From the NCBI RefSeq assembly GCF_000949475.1, contig NZ_JRHC01000003.1, positions 1-64,000 of the forward strand: DNA of 64,000 nt, in the 5' to 3' direction. Under the pieces are notes generated by a model. It ran no database searches. It saw only the letters and a program-made list of their open reading frames with translations, and had not been told where the DNA came from. This document shows positions 36,855 to 45,527 of this stretch, one piece after another; within the stretch, counting starts at the first letter, position 1, and every line of letters begins with the position of its first letter. The position numbers were made by a program, and so were the translations under genes. This DNA is from Draconibacterium sediminis. Lineage in GTDB: Bacteria > Bacteroidota > Bacteroidia > Bacteroidales > Prolixibacteraceae.

Positions 36855-38120
36855 TTACGATTTGTTTTGCGAAGAATCCTCTTTTTGTTCTTCTTGTAGA
36901 ACCACGCTGTCTTTGTAATCAAACAACATATTCAGGAAAGTAGGTATATTTTTAGCTGTGGCACTGTTTGGCGAGTTGCTCAAAATTGCAATACCAATGT
37001 CTTCCTGGTCGCAAACGGCAATTTCGGCTTTATACCCCAAAACATATCCTCCGTGATAGGCAATTTCACGTCCTTTGTAATCTACAATTCTCCAGCCGAT
37101 GCCATAACGTTTTGATTTTACATCGTGGCCCCAGCTTCTGAAATAAGAGCGGTTTAAGGGCGAATTTACCTGTGGAGTAAAAACAGTTTGACGTGCTTTT
37201 GTATCGAAAATCTCCGATTCGTCGTCGGTTAAAGTGCACAAAAATTGACCAAGATCGGAAATACTGGCGTTAACACCGGCTGCCGGAGCAGTGGAGTAAT
37301 AGCGGTCGTTAAGGCGCATTGGGCTGTAACGGTTGTGCCCGCGATTGTAATGCGGATATGCTTTGTTATTGTTGTTTTTAAAGTCTTCAAAATTCACTGA
37401 AGCATCGGCCATGCCAAACGGCTGAAACAGTTTTTCTTTAATCACCGACTCAAAAGTTTTCTGAGTTTTGGCACAGGTAATCGGATCGTAAATGCTGTAA
37501 ACCACATTTTGGTAACCGTAGTTTTGCCCGGGAGCAGCGGTAAGATCAACCTGATCCAATCGCTCAATAATTTGTTCCAGCGGCACTTTGTCTTCAACCA
37601 TTAGGTCGTAAGCGTGAGGAATTAATCCGGAGGTGTGACTCAGTAAATGGCGAACAGTCAGTTGGTTGGTGTATTCCGGATTTTTTAGTTTAAAATCGGG
37701 AAGGTAGTCAACAATACGGTCGTCAAGTTTTACAATATTTTCTTCATCAAGAATTCCTGCTAAAACTCCAGTTAGCGATTTTGAAACCGAAGCCAGGCGA
37801 AAAACAGTATTTTCGTTCACCGGATTTTTCTCACCGGCTTTTCGAACGCCAAAACATTTCACCAGCGCAATTTTTCCCTTATAGGTAATCACCGCTGCGG
37901 CACCAACAGTTCCAGATTCTTTTAAATTTTGTTCCAGTAAACTATCGAAAAGTGTAACTGTATTCTCAATTTCAACAACAGGATTATACTCGGGCTCCAC
38001 AATGGCAACCTCCTGCGTGGCTTGTCTTTCTGCCTTTTCTGTTCCTACAAACGATTGTAATTTGAAAGCCAGAATTGCCAACCCTACTATCACCACAACT
38101 ACGTAAATTCTTCTCTTCAA
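36855..38120 (-). CDS. Serine hydrolase, class C beta-lactamase family
   Basis: A 421-residue protein with an N-terminal membrane anchor (residues about 4-22). The active-site SxxK is SVSKSLTG, YxN is probably in YGYQNVVYS, and the third motif HGG near YHGGYVLGY replaces KTG, as in esterase/DD-peptidase-like members. It likely works on peptidoglycan or esters rather than antibiotics. Start codon is TTG at 38120, fixed by a perfect AAGGAGG ribosome-binding site 7 bases upstream (38128-38134), unusual for this phylum. Operon with the downstream ABC-F gene. Confidence 0.87.
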   Translation of the reverse strand: MKRRIYVVVVIVGLAILAFKLQSFVGTEKAERQATQEVAIVEPEYNPVVEIENTVTLFDSLLEQNLKESGTVGAAAVITYKGKIALVKCFGVRKAGEKNPVNENTVFRLASVSKSLTGVLAGILDEENIVKLDDRIVDYLPDFKLKNPEYTNQLTVRHLLSHTSGLIPHAYDLMVEDKVPLEQIIERLDQVDLTAAPGQNYGYQNVVYSIYDPITCAKTQKTFESVIKEKLFQPFGMADASVNFEDFKNNNNKAYPHYNRGHNRYSPMRLNDRYYSTAPAAGVNASISDLGQFLCTLTDDESEIFDTKARQTVFTPQVNSPLNRSYFRSWGHDVKSKRYGIGWRIVDYKGREIAYHGGYVLGYKAEIAVCDQEDIGIAILSNSPNSATAKNIPTFLNMLFDYKDSVVLQEEQKEDSSQNKS

Positions 38121-38127
38121 AACGATT

Positions 38128-38134
38128 CCTCCTT
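38128..38134 (-). promoter_or_regulatory. Perfect Shine-Dalgarno (AAGGAGG) deciding a TTG start
   Basis: On the minus strand, 7 bases before TTG 38120. Strong SD sites are rare in Bacteroidota. Confidence 0.75.
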
Positions 38135-38238
38135 CACAATTTCAACAAAAATAGAATTTATCTGCTTGATTTTTAGGTGAAGCGGAATTTTCTGGACATT
38201 TTTTATTCACGAGTTGATATTAATAACCTGCGAAAAAG

Positions 38239-38268
38239 AAAAAAGCCGGCATGAACCGGCTTTTTATT
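38239..38268. terminator. Bidirectional-looking terminator in a divergent gap
   Basis: Stem AAAAAGCCGG/CCGGCTTTTT with a 6-nt loop and T-runs on both strands. It lies upstream of genes on both sides, so it does not end either; a short transcript from the right (minus strand) is the likely client. Confidence 0.85.
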
Positions 38269-38286
38269 TTGCTGTTTAAATATTAC

Positions 38287-38341
38287 TTAAAACCATTTCA
38301 AGTAAGGAGGAGAAACGATGCTTAAGCAATTCATTAAATAG
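38287..38341. other. Candidate tiny gene(s): SD-preceded 7-codon ORF and overlapping minus-strand 15-codon ORF
   Basis: Plus: AAGGAGG (38304-38310), 7 bases, then ATG at 38318 encoding MLKQFIK and a TAG stop (38339-38341). Minus: ATG at 38334 encoding MNCLSIVSPPYLKWF, stop at 38287, followed about 20 bases later by the 38239-38268 terminator. Either may be a leader peptide or small gene; neither is proven. Confidence 0.35.
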
Positions 38342-38370
38342 GACTGCACACTTTTGTTTTTGTTACACGT

Positions 38371-38397
38371 TTTGAGAAAAAATTTCATTTATTTTTG
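38371..38397 (+). promoter_or_regulatory. Promoter for nth (TTTG and TATTTTTG)
   Basis: TTTG at 38371-38374 and TAnnTTTG at 38390-38397, start-to-start 19 bases; the ATG lies 15 bases after the -7 box. Confidence 0.6.
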
Positions 38398-38411
38398 AGA
38401 AAAATTAGAAA

Positions 38412-39056
38412 ATGAGAAAGAAAGAACTCTTTGAATACATCATAGATTATTTTGAAAAATCAATGCCAATTGCTGAAACAGAGCTCGATTACGGGAATCC
38501 GTTTGAGCTGATTGTTGCAGTGATTTTATCAGCTCAATGCACCGATAAGCGGGTGAATCAAATTACGCCGGAATTGCTGAAACGTTTTCCGACACCCTAC
38601 AAAATGGCAGAGGTGGAACCGGCAGAAGTTTTTGATTACATCAGAAGTTGCTCGTATCCGAATAATAAAGCCAAACACCTGGTTGGAATGGCACAAAAGC
38701 TTATCGAATTGTTTGATGGAGAAGTTCCGAGCGATGTTGATGACCTGCAAAAGTTACCTGGCGTTGGACGAAAAACAGCAAACGTTATTGCTTCAGTTGT
38801 TTATAATAAACCGGCGTTGGCTGTTGATACCCATGTTTTTAGAGTGGCAGCTCGCATTGGATTAAGCACAAACGCAAAAACTCCTTTGGCAACCGAACTG
38901 CAGTTAATGAAATACATACCAGAAGAATTAGTGCCCAAGGCGCACCACTGGTTGATTTTGCACGGACGTTACACCTGTTTGGCCCGCAAACCTAAATGCG
39001 AAAAATGCGGACTAACCGAGGTTTGTAAATTTTATAAAAAGGAAGTGCAGAAGTAA
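38412..39056 (+). CDS. nth: Endonuclease III
   Basis: A 214-residue base-excision-repair glycosylase/AP lyase for oxidised pyrimidines. Helix-hairpin-helix LPGVGRKTANVIASVV holds the catalytic Lys; the Asp is in AVDTHVFRVAARIGL; four Cys ligands of the [4Fe-4S] cluster are Cys189, Cys196, Cys199 and Cys205 (C-x6-C-x2-C-x5-C). Length matches E. coli Nth (211). Own promoter. Complete. Confidence 0.97.
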   Translation: MRKKELFEYIIDYFEKSMPIAETELDYGNPFELIVAVILSAQCTDKRVNQITPELLKRFPTPYKMAEVEPAEVFDYIRSCSYPNNKAKHLVGMAQKLIELFDGEVPSDVDDLQKLPGVGRKTANVIASVVYNKPALAVDTHVFRVAARIGLSTNAKTPLATELQLMKYIPEELVPKAHHWLILHGRYTCLARKPKCEKCGLTEVCKFYKKEVQK

Positions 39057-39082
39057 TTTATGCAAATGATGTGATGTAAGTT

Positions 39083-40525
39083 TTACCTGTTAGATTCCAA
39101 TTCTCTTGCAGTATCCTGAATTATTTTCCAGGCATTTTTTACATGTTTTTCTTCAATGTGTGTTTGCCCGATATTCATACGAAGCACAACTTGCCCGTTT
39201 AATTTTGTATGGGTAAAAAAGATTTTTCCGGCTTCGTTGATGGTGTTCATCAGTTTTAGATTGAACGCATCATCGGATTTATGACGGAAGCAAACCATGT
39301 TCATTGTTGTGGGGACAACCACTTCAAATTCTTCTGAATCTTTTACCCAGTTTTCAAATTCGTTGGCCAGTCGGACATGCTCGCGAATAAGGAACTGAAG
39401 TCCTTTAACTCCGTAGTGGCGAATTACAAACCAAAGTTTTAGCGCCCGGAAACGTCGGCCGAGTTGAATGTGCCAGTCGCGGTAATCGAACACCTCGCCC
39501 GATTCTGTGGCTTTGTTGCGCAAATATTCCGGCAGAATGGAAAAAGTGTTGATTAGTTCTTTTCGGTTGGCCACCCAAAAAACGTTACAATCGAAATTCG
39601 TGAACATCCACTTATGCGGATTAAAACTGTAGCTGTCGGCCAATTCAACGCCGTTTGCTAAATGTCGGAATTCCGGACAAAGCATAGCTGTTCCGAGCGA
39701 TGCAGCATCAATATGAAACCAGCATTTCTCCTGTTTACAGATCTTACCGATTTCGGGCAGTGGATCGATTGCAGTTGATGAGGTTGTTCCAATAGTTCCG
39801 CAAACAAAAAATGGAATTAATCCATTGGCGCGGTCTTGTTGTATCTGTTGTTCAAGCAGGTCGGTACGCATTGAGCAGTTTTCATCAACGTCGATCAGTC
39901 TCAAATTTGCCCGCCCGATTCCTGCGATTTTAATTCCTTTTTCTACCGATGAGTGTGTTTGTGAAGAAGCATAAGCCACCAGTTTTTTATCCAGCCCGTC
40001 TTCGTTTGTTTTAAATTTTGTAACTCTTTCGCGTGCTGCGATAATTGCCGTTAAAGCTGCTGTTGATGCGGTATCCTGGATAACCCCGCCACCTGAAGAA
40101 GTTGAGTGGAACTGTTCGGGCATGTTCATCATATCTGCCAGCCAGTCGAGTACCCGCGTTTCCACTTCGGTTGCTGCCGGACTGGTAGCCCACAACATTC
40201 CCTGAACGCCAAGTCCCGAGGATACCAGGTCGCCTAAAATTGAGGGAAAAGAAGTGTTGGCATTAAAATAAGCGAAAAAGTTGGGCGACTGCCAGTGCGT
40301 AATTCCCGGCATAATTTTCTCGTCCAGGTCTTTAATCATATCATCAATACTTTCACCTTGCAGTGGTGCTGCATCTGGTAATGAGTTGATGATATCGCCG
40401 GGTTTTACTTGCGAAAGTACCGGATAATCTTCTATCTGTTCGTAATAATCAGCAATCCAGTCGATAATTTTTTTGCCTTCTTCCCGAAACTGCTCCGGGC
40501 TCATATGGTAGTTAAGTTTTTCCAA
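39083..40525 (-). CDS. PLP-dependent group II amino-acid decarboxylase
   Basis: A 480-residue fold-type-I PLP enzyme of the aromatic-L-amino-acid/tryptophan decarboxylase group. The Schiff-base Lys is Lys305 in FNPHKWMFTNFD; WFHIDAASLG supplies the PLP-pyridine Asp. The N-terminus MSPEQFREEGKKIIDWIADY and the motif FFAYFNANTSFPSILGD are typical of DDC-like enzymes. The substrate (Trp, Tyr, Phe or DOPA) is not decided by sequence. Apparently monocistronic. Confidence 0.92.
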   Translation of the reverse strand: MEKLNYHMSPEQFREEGKKIIDWIADYYEQIEDYPVLSQVKPGDIINSLPDAAPLQGESIDDMIKDLDEKIMPGITHWQSPNFFAYFNANTSFPSILGDLVSSGLGVQGMLWATSPAATEVETRVLDWLADMMNMPEQFHSTSSGGGVIQDTASTAALTAIIAARERVTKFKTNEDGLDKKLVAYASSQTHSSVEKGIKIAGIGRANLRLIDVDENCSMRTDLLEQQIQQDRANGLIPFFVCGTIGTTSSTAIDPLPEIGKICKQEKCWFHIDAASLGTAMLCPEFRHLANGVELADSYSFNPHKWMFTNFDCNVFWVANRKELINTFSILPEYLRNKATESGEVFDYRDWHIQLGRRFRALKLWFVIRHYGVKGLQFLIREHVRLANEFENWVKDSEEFEVVVPTTMNMVCFRHKSDDAFNLKLMNTINEAGKIFFTHTKLNGQVVLRMNIGQTHIEEKHVKNAWKIIQDTARELESNR

Positions 40526-40575
40526 TTTTGTGTGGTTTAGTTTTTCAGTTTGAGCTTTGTAAATACGCAGAAATA

Positions 40576-40848
40576 TTAATACCTGACTTCAAAGTCGGTA
40601 TACGTTTCAATAGCCTGAAGTTCGGCATGGTGAACACTTTTTACAAGGGAAAGGGGAGGACCAACCCATAGGTAATCAAGCAATGTTTTAACAGCCGGTT
40701 CCGAACCTTGAGCCACAACCATCACGCCTCCATCAACCGTATTGCGCACCCAGCCCGTAACATTTAGTAATTTGGCTTGTTGCTGCACATAGTAGCGAAA
40801 ACCTACTCTCTGAACTCTTCCTGTTACTCTTATTTCGTATTGAATCAT
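40576..40848 (-). CDS. acyP: Acylphosphatase
   Basis: A 90-residue acylphosphatase. The phosphate loop VTGRVQRVGFRYYVQ contains the catalytic Arg, and GWVRNTVDGGVMVVAQG contains the catalytic Asn. It hydrolyses carboxyl-phosphate bonds such as acetyl phosphate or 1,3-bisphosphoglycerate in the cytoplasm. Full length. Confidence 0.95.
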   Translation of the reverse strand: MIQYEIRVTGRVQRVGFRYYVQQQAKLLNVTGWVRNTVDGGVMVVAQGSEPAVKTLLDYLWVGPPLSLVKSVHHAELQAIETYTDFEVRY

Positions 40849-40891
40849 ATTTTTACATTCATGCGAACGTAAAAGTAATAAAATTGATTAT

Positions 40892-41809
40892 TTAAGCTTG
40901 TACCAAATAGTCGGTCAATTCTTTTTTGGTGGCTTTATATTTATTGCTTAATGAGGAATCGGCAGCTTTAAGTTGATGCACAATTTGTGAAACCTGGTTC
41001 AATACATCCACGCATCCATCATACGAACGGTTTATTTTGCTCTGTACAACCCAGTCCATAATAAGGTTATCAAAGAAGTAATCGGCAAAAGTTGTCAGTC
41101 CGTCCAATTGCAGATCCATGGTGCCTATCTGGTTTACCTGAACATCTTTAAGTTCGCGGTTAAATTTGCGCAACCAGTATTGTACGTCATGGATAAGGGA
41201 TTTTGCTTCGTCCATTTTCGAGTGTTTCACCGCCGTTGCCAGTAGTCCTCCGCCAACCATATCAAATGTACCCCAGTTTTGTGCTTTACGTAAAGATTCC
41301 AGTGCCAGCTTTAATCCTTTAATGGCCATTTCGCCGGCATGTATTGCCTCGTTAACTTCTTTCTTTTGTGAATAGTAGTGGCCGAGTTGTTCTTCATATT
41401 TCTGAAGCGTACCATCGTTTGCGGCTTTTAACTGCTGTTCTTTTGCGGTTAATTGGACTTTGTAATCTTTTTCGGGATTTCCGCATTGTTGGAGTTTGCT
41501 GCTCAGTCTTTCAACCTCTTGTTTTAGGTTGTCGATCTGTTTTTGGCAATTCTCATATTTAAGTTTGGCTGCCAGGTATTCCTGCCGTTCTTTGTCAAGC
41601 TTCTTTTCTTTCGTTCCTAAAATCTCATGAAAAAGGCTGGATAATCCTCCTTCTTCCAATCGTTTAACATCTTCGAACTCCTTTTGCAGTTGTTTTGCAA
41701 GTTGCACTGATTTGTTTTGTTCTTGTGTAAGTTCGTTTTGAGTGCGGATTAGAAGTTTTTCAAGGCGATTTTTTTCTTCCGCACTTTCTTTAAGCTGAAT
41801 GAGGTTCAT
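40892..41809 (-). CDS. Coiled-coil hypothetical protein
   Basis: A 305-residue soluble protein, no signal peptide. Residues about 1-165 are a heptad-rich coiled coil (Leu/Glu/Lys/Gln), and the C-terminal half is helical with a conserved-looking NWGTFDMVGGGLLATAVKH glycine segment and a second helical bundle. I do not recognise the family. Transcribed in line with acylphosphatase but with a 40-base gap. Confidence 0.78.
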   Translation of the reverse strand: MNLIQLKESAEEKNRLEKLLIRTQNELTQEQNKSVQLAKQLQKEFEDVKRLEEGGLSSLFHEILGTKEKKLDKERQEYLAAKLKYENCQKQIDNLKQEVERLSSKLQQCGNPEKDYKVQLTAKEQQLKAANDGTLQKYEEQLGHYYSQKKEVNEAIHAGEMAIKGLKLALESLRKAQNWGTFDMVGGGLLATAVKHSKMDEAKSLIHDVQYWLRKFNRELKDVQVNQIGTMDLQLDGLTTFADYFFDNLIMDWVVQSKINRSYDGCVDVLNQVSQIVHQLKAADSSLSNKYKATKKELTDYLVQA

Positions 41810-41857
41810 GTTTAAAATGTTGTTTTTTGTAAAAATAAAGAAAGATTTTTTCCTGGC

Positions 41858-42214
41858 TTAATTTTTAAAAGCTTCTACATTTTCGGGTTGTACGAGTGCC
41901 CAAATTGAATAAACACCGATACCTGTTCCGATAGGGAAACTAAACAGATTCAGCACTGAAATAATGAGGGTAAGAATTCGTGCCCATTCTTTGCGTTTGA
42001 ATAAACCTATTCCGGCGAGAATCCCCGGCAGGCTTACTATAAAAGCAATAATCATGATTACGTTGGCGACAATCGAAAGTACAAATTCGGCTTCGTGATC
42101 ATCGGCAAAATCACCAATAACGTGAAAAAGGATAAAAATAGTTGTAGCGATTATTAATCCCAAAATGCTGTAGATAATTTGTAGAGTAGCAACTACATTA
42201 ATGTGTTTTTCCAT
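41858..42214 (-). CDS. Small four-helix membrane protein
   Basis: A 118-residue protein with four hydrophobic helices (about 7-32, 43-68, 72-88, 95-112) and short polar loops. Resembles small DUF-type inner-membrane proteins of Bacteroidota with no known role. Just upstream of the coiled-coil gene on the same strand. Confidence 0.75.
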   Translation of the reverse strand: MEKHINVVATLQIIYSILGLIIATTIFILFHVIGDFADDHEAEFVLSIVANVIMIIAFIVSLPGILAGIGLFKRKEWARILTLIISVLNLFSFPIGTGIGVYSIWALVQPENVEAFKN

Positions 42215-42375
42215 GATTTGTTGTTTTTTGTTTGCCTGAATTTACAGATTTCACTGGTGTACCGTTGAATCTTTTAGATGAACAGCAACAATTTGCCGTT
42301 AAATTAGTTATTTAGATAGGGTTAGTTAATTGGAAAACTTTAATTTTGCATCGAAAAGTTTCAAAGGGATAGGAT

Positions 42376-42624
42376 ATGGAAATTTTAAAAGTAGTTTTAT
42401 TGGCGGTTGCCTTATTGGGCGTCGGAATGTTGGGAATGGCGATGAGGATTGTTTTTCTGAAAGGAGGAAAATTTCCTAATACGCACGTTGGAGCAAACGC
42501 TCATTTAAAGAAAAACGGTGTTTATTGTGCTACTACGCAAGATAAACTGGCACAGCGCGAGGCCCGAAAAGAACTGCAATTCAAAAAGTTGAATTTAGCA
42601 ACAGATACAGAAGCCGGTAAATAA
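42376..42624 (+). CDS. Small membrane-anchored protein
   Basis: An 82-residue protein: one N-terminal hydrophobic helix (about 4-24), then a basic cytoplasmic or periplasmic tail (FPNTHVGANAHLKKNGVYCA, then charged helix). Probably a conserved Bacteroidota family found near ApbE genes; the convergent neighbour here is an ApbE. A terminator overlaps its stop codon. Confidence 0.78.
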   Translation: MEILKVVLLAVALLGVGMLGMAMRIVFLKGGKFPNTHVGANAHLKKNGVYCATTQDKLAQREARKELQFKKLNLATDTEAGK

Positions 42625-42637
42625 CCGGCTTTTTTTA
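42612..42637 (+). terminator. Terminator overlapping the stop codon
   Basis: Stem AGCCGGT/ACCGGCT with a short loop, then seven T. The stem starts 10 bases inside the coding region. Confidence 0.88.
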
Positions 42638-42651
42638 TTCAGTGAGACCCA

Positions 42652-42719
42652 AATTACAGGAGAGAAACGAACTGTAATTTGATGGTCGAACTAATCCCGA
42701 TAGCGGAGCGTATCGGGAT
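42652..42719. repeat. Two intergenic hairpins
   Basis: AATTACAG/CTGTAATT (42652-42659, 42672-42679) and ATCCCGATA/TATCGGGAT (42694-42702, 42711-42719). Both perfect; neither has a T-run. Confidence 0.7.
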
Positions 42720-42795
42720 AAATGAGTTAATGCTCCGATTCTTATTTTTTAGCAAAACTTTATATTAATACGTTGTTAGTTTGCAACGAGATCGC

Positions 42796-43791
42796 TCATT
42801 TTCTGAGCATCGCTCCAAAACCTTCCGACATGTAAACCTGGTTCTCACCATTTTCGTCTGCATAAATAAAGTAGATTTCCATTCCCGGCACCAGTCGCGC
42901 AATTTCAATGCCTGCATCTTTTCCCAACACCATAAAAGCGGTGGCAAAAGCATCAGCGGTCATACAATCGTTGGCAACTACCGTGGCACTTAACAGACTG
43001 TGTTGGACCGGGTACCCTGAAATCGGGTCGATAGTATGCGCATATTTTTTACCATCTTCTTCATAAAAATTCAGGTAATTGCCTGATGTTGCCATGGCGC
43101 GGTTATTCAGCATTAAAGCTGCACTTAGCTCATTCGCAAAAGGATTTTCAATGGGCTTGCGAATTCCTATTGTCCAAACTTTGCTTTTGTCGTTTACGCC
43201 TTTTGCCACAACTTCGCCGCCAATATCAACCATATAGTTCAGACATCCTTTTTTTTGCAGAAACTCACCGATCAAATCGCAGGTGTATCCTTTGGCAATG
43301 GCACTCATATTTATCGTCATTTGCGGATTTTCCTTTATGATCTGGCCATTTTCGAGACGAATCTTTTCATAGCCACAAATTTGCTTTAAGGAATCCACCT
43401 TGTCAGCTGTCATTTTTTGGCGGTCTTCAGGGCCAAATCCCCACGCGCTAATCAGCGGACCGGCGGTAATATCAAAAGCACCATTGGTAATTTTTGAAAT
43501 TTCCTCAGCTTTTAAAAAGCAGGTTACAAATTCAGGTTCAAGCTCAACGGGAGTGTTGTTATTTACTTTTGAGATGGTTGCCTCCTTGTCGTAATGCGAA
43601 AAAATGCGCGACAAACGTTGCAGTTCCTCATCAATTTCCGTTTGCAGGTCTTCGCCGTTTGGACTTTCATATTTAATGCTGTAGTACGTGCCGTATATGG
43701 TTCCGTTATTGGCCATGTATTTCGAGGTGCCGGTGTTACAAGCTTGAAAAATAAAGATCAATCCAATGAGGAGAAGTATTCGCTGATTCAT
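42796..43791 (-). CDS. apbE: FAD:protein FMN transferase (ApbE), lipoprotein
   Basis: A 331-residue SPII lipoprotein (lipobox FQAC, Cys18). ApbE attaches FMN covalently to Thr/Ser of target proteins in the periplasm using FAD. Motifs: AIAKGYTCDLIGEFL, VDIGGEVVAKGV, HTIDPISGYPVQH and the metal-site MTADAFATAFMVLG. Complete. The flavinylated partner (Rnf or Nqr subunits, or others) is not in this window. A second, truncated ApbE is at 63527-64000. Confidence 0.95.
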   Translation of the reverse strand: MNQRILLLIGLIFIFQACNTGTSKYMANNGTIYGTYYSIKYESPNGEDLQTEIDEELQRLSRIFSHYDKEATISKVNNNTPVELEPEFVTCFLKAEEISKITNGAFDITAGPLISAWGFGPEDRQKMTADKVDSLKQICGYEKIRLENGQIIKENPQMTINMSAIAKGYTCDLIGEFLQKKGCLNYMVDIGGEVVAKGVNDKSKVWTIGIRKPIENPFANELSAALMLNNRAMATSGNYLNFYEEDGKKYAHTIDPISGYPVQHSLLSATVVANDCMTADAFATAFMVLGKDAGIEIARLVPGMEIYFIYADENGENQVYMSEGFGAMLRK

Positions 43792-43890
43792 TTTTACGTA
43801 GTTGAATTTGTTGCGAATTTAGGAAATTTATGCGCAAGGGGCAGTACTGCATAACTGAAATACCAGAGAAGTTTTAATGAAAGCTCTCAA

Positions 43891-44334
43891 TTATCTTTCA
43901 GTCATTAAATCAATCAGGCGGTTAAGTTTTTCGCGGAGGTCGATCAGTTCATCCACCGAAATTTTATCGGTATCAAGTTGGGCAACCAGCTTTTCCGGTA
44001 TTTCGGCTGCCAGAGTGCGCAACTGTAACCCTTTGTCTGTTAGACTAACGGTTACTTTTCGTTCGTCTTCATCCGATCGGGTGCGTTTTACAATTCCCTG
44101 CACTTCCATTCTTTTTAAAAGCGGAGTAACGGTGTTGGTGTTCAGGATCAGTTTTTTGGCAATTGTATTTACCGGCATGGAATCCTGCTCCCAAAGCACC
44201 ATTAAAACCATGTATTGCGGGTAAGTAATTCCCAGCTCGTCGAGCATTGGCTGATACGTGCGTGTTATCAGGCGCGATGCTGCATAAATGGGGAAACAAA
44301 GCTGATTACTGAGTTTTAGCTGTTCGAATTCCAT
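43891..44334 (-). CDS. ohrR: OhrR-type MarR regulator
   Basis: A 147-residue MarR-fold repressor. The N-terminal LSNQLCFPIYAASR matches the redox-sensing Cys helix of OhrR (Cys13 here), so it likely senses organic hydroperoxides. Winged-helix segment: NTNTVTPLLKRMEVQG, then the wing DEDERKVTVSLT. It lies downstream of the glutathione-peroxidase gene (95-base gap) and probably represses it from the two palindromes at 44950-44999. Confidence 0.92.
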   Translation of the reverse strand: MEFEQLKLSNQLCFPIYAASRLITRTYQPMLDELGITYPQYMVLMVLWEQDSMPVNTIAKKLILNTNTVTPLLKRMEVQGIVKRTRSDEDERKVTVSLTDKGLQLRTLAAEIPEKLVAQLDTDKISVDELIDLREKLNRLIDLMTER

Positions 44335-44429
44335 GTTATTTATTTTTTATGCAAAGATAAAAAATGAAGTCGCTGAAGTGTGTTAACAACGGCTTCATTT
44401 ACTGTTATTAATCTTCGTTTATTTTTTAT

Positions 44430-44915
44430 TTAAATCTGTAAAAGTTTTGCAATGTGGCCTTCCAGTTTTTCGGGTTTTGTAGTTGGTGCAAATCGTTTTA
44501 CCGGGTTACCTTCAGCATCGATCAGAAACTTTGTAAAATTCCATTTGATCTTACTTCCCAAAATTCCGCCCAGTTCTTTTTTCAGGTATTTGTAAATGGG
44601 GTGGGCGTTATCACCGTTTACATCTATTTTCGAGAACATTGGGAATGTTACTCCGTAGTTAAGCAGGCAACCTTCGGCAATTGATTTTTCGTCGCCGGGT
44701 TCCTGGTTGGCAAACTGGTTACACGGAAATCCCAGAATCACCAAGCCTTTGTCTTTGTACTGTTTGTACAATTTTTCCAGTCCTTCAAACTGTGGTGTTA
44801 AGCCACATTTACTGGCGGTGTTCACTACTAAAACCGTTTTCCCTTTGTAGCTGTCCATAGCAACTTCTTTGCCCTGTAAACTTGTTGCTTTAAATTGATA
44901 AAAATTGTTTTCCAT
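44430..44915 (-). CDS. Glutathione peroxidase-family protein
   Basis: A 161-residue thioredoxin-fold peroxidase with the three GPX signatures: [16 protein letters not shown] (peroxidatic Cys37), [15 protein letters not shown], and [11 protein letters not shown]. Bacterial GPX of this type usually take electrons from thioredoxin and reduce organic hydroperoxides. No signal peptide. First gene of the gpx-ohrR unit. Confidence 0.95.
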   Translation of the reverse strand: MENNFYQFKATSLQGKEVAMDSYKGKTVLVVNTASKCGLTPQFEGLEKLYKQYKDKGLVILGFPCNQFANQEPGDEKSIAEGCLLNYGVTFPMFSKIDVNGDNAHPIYKYLKKELGGILGSKIKWNFTKFLIDAEGNPVKRFAPTTKPEKLEGHIAKLLQI

Positions 44916-44949
44916 TGTTTAATTGTTTTCTATTTGTCTTTCATGAAAA

Positions 44950-44999
44950 TATCGTACGCGATACAAATATAGAAACAATATTTAATGTCGTAAGCGATA
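44950..44999 (-). promoter_or_regulatory. Promoter -7 box with two palindromic operators for gpx-ohrR
   Basis: Operators TATCGTACGCGATA (44950-44963) and TGTCGTAAGCGATA (44986-44999) share TCG-n4-CGATA halves. A minus-strand -7 box TATATTTG (44964-44971) abuts the first operator; the second covers the -33 region. Binding of the adjacent OhrR-type protein would block transcription. Confidence 0.7.
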
Positions 45000-45049
45000 T
45001 AAAATAAATAGTAATAAAAAGGAAGGATTAATTCATATTTCGAAAAACA

Positions 45050-45067
45050 GTTCGTAATTTTGCGAAC
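45050..45067 (+). promoter_or_regulatory. ArsR operator 1 enclosing a -7 box
   Basis: GTTCGTAATTTTGCGAAC, an 18-bp imperfect inverted repeat. The exact -7 box TAATTTTG (45055-45062) lies inside it, so operator occupancy blocks RNA polymerase directly. Start codon of arsR is 100 bases downstream. Confidence 0.75.
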
Positions 45068-45084
45068 AACGAACAATGCACCCA

Positions 45085-45132
45085 ATCTTCGTCCATCTGA
45101 TTGTCCCCTTAAAGGGGAATCGCAACGAAGAT
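45085..45132. repeat. Nested palindrome (family C) in the arsR leader
   Basis: Outer arms ATCTTCG/CGAAGAT; inner TCCCCTTAAAGGGGA (45104-45118). Lies between the arsR promoter and start codon, so it is transcribed in the leader. Confidence 0.6.
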
Positions 45133-45167
45133 AGGTCTGTATGTGAATAAATAGATAGCAAAAATAG

Positions 45168-45467
45168 ATGGAAGTGAAAATTAATTCAGATCAGCAACAA
45201 AAAATAGCTCGTTATGCCAAGGCGCTCGGACACCCGGTGCGTGTGTATGTATTGCAATTACTTGGCAAGCAGAGTTGTTGTTACAGTGGCGATTTAAGCG
45301 ATGAGCTGCCAATTGCAAAGTCAACCTTATCGCAACATTTAAAAGAATTAAAAGATGCAGGATTGATTCAGGGCGAAATTGAAGCCCCTCGTATTAAATA
45401 TTGCGTGAACAAAGAAAACTGGGCAGAAGCACAGGAGTTATTCAAAAATTTTCTGAAAATAGATTAG
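45168..45467 (+). CDS. arsR: ArsR-family repressor (first cluster)
   Basis: A 99-residue winged-helix ArsR/SmtB protein: [15 protein letters not shown], the recognition-helix region [19 protein letters not shown], wing [11 protein letters not shown]. Cys37-Cys38 in [10 protein letters not shown] sit at the end of the first long helix region, a location used for As(III) thiol ligands in several ArsR types. Preceded by an operator that contains the promoter (autoregulation). Followed by a second copy of the operator before the thioredoxin-like gene. Confidence 0.92.
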   Translation: MEVKINSDQQQKIARYAKALGHPVRVYVLQLLGKQSCCYSGDLSDELPIAKSTLSQHLKELKDAGLIQGEIEAPRIKYCVNKENWAEAQELFKNFLKID

Positions 45468-45483
45468 AAATTTTTAGCAAATC

Positions 45484-45501
45484 GTTCGTATTTCAGCGAA
45501 C
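45484..45501 (+). promoter_or_regulatory. ArsR operator 2
   Basis: GTTCGTATTTCAGCGAAC, 18 bp, differing from operator 1 mainly in the centre. Sits 26 bases before the thioredoxin-like start codon. Confidence 0.7.
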
Positions 45502-45527
45502 AATAAATCAAAAAAACCAAAGAGAAG

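Noticed and set aside
36855-38120. Antibiotic-resistance beta-lactamase
   Set aside because: Third motif is HGG rather than KTG/KSG and the protein is membrane-anchored; better read as an esterase or DD-peptidase-like hydrolase.
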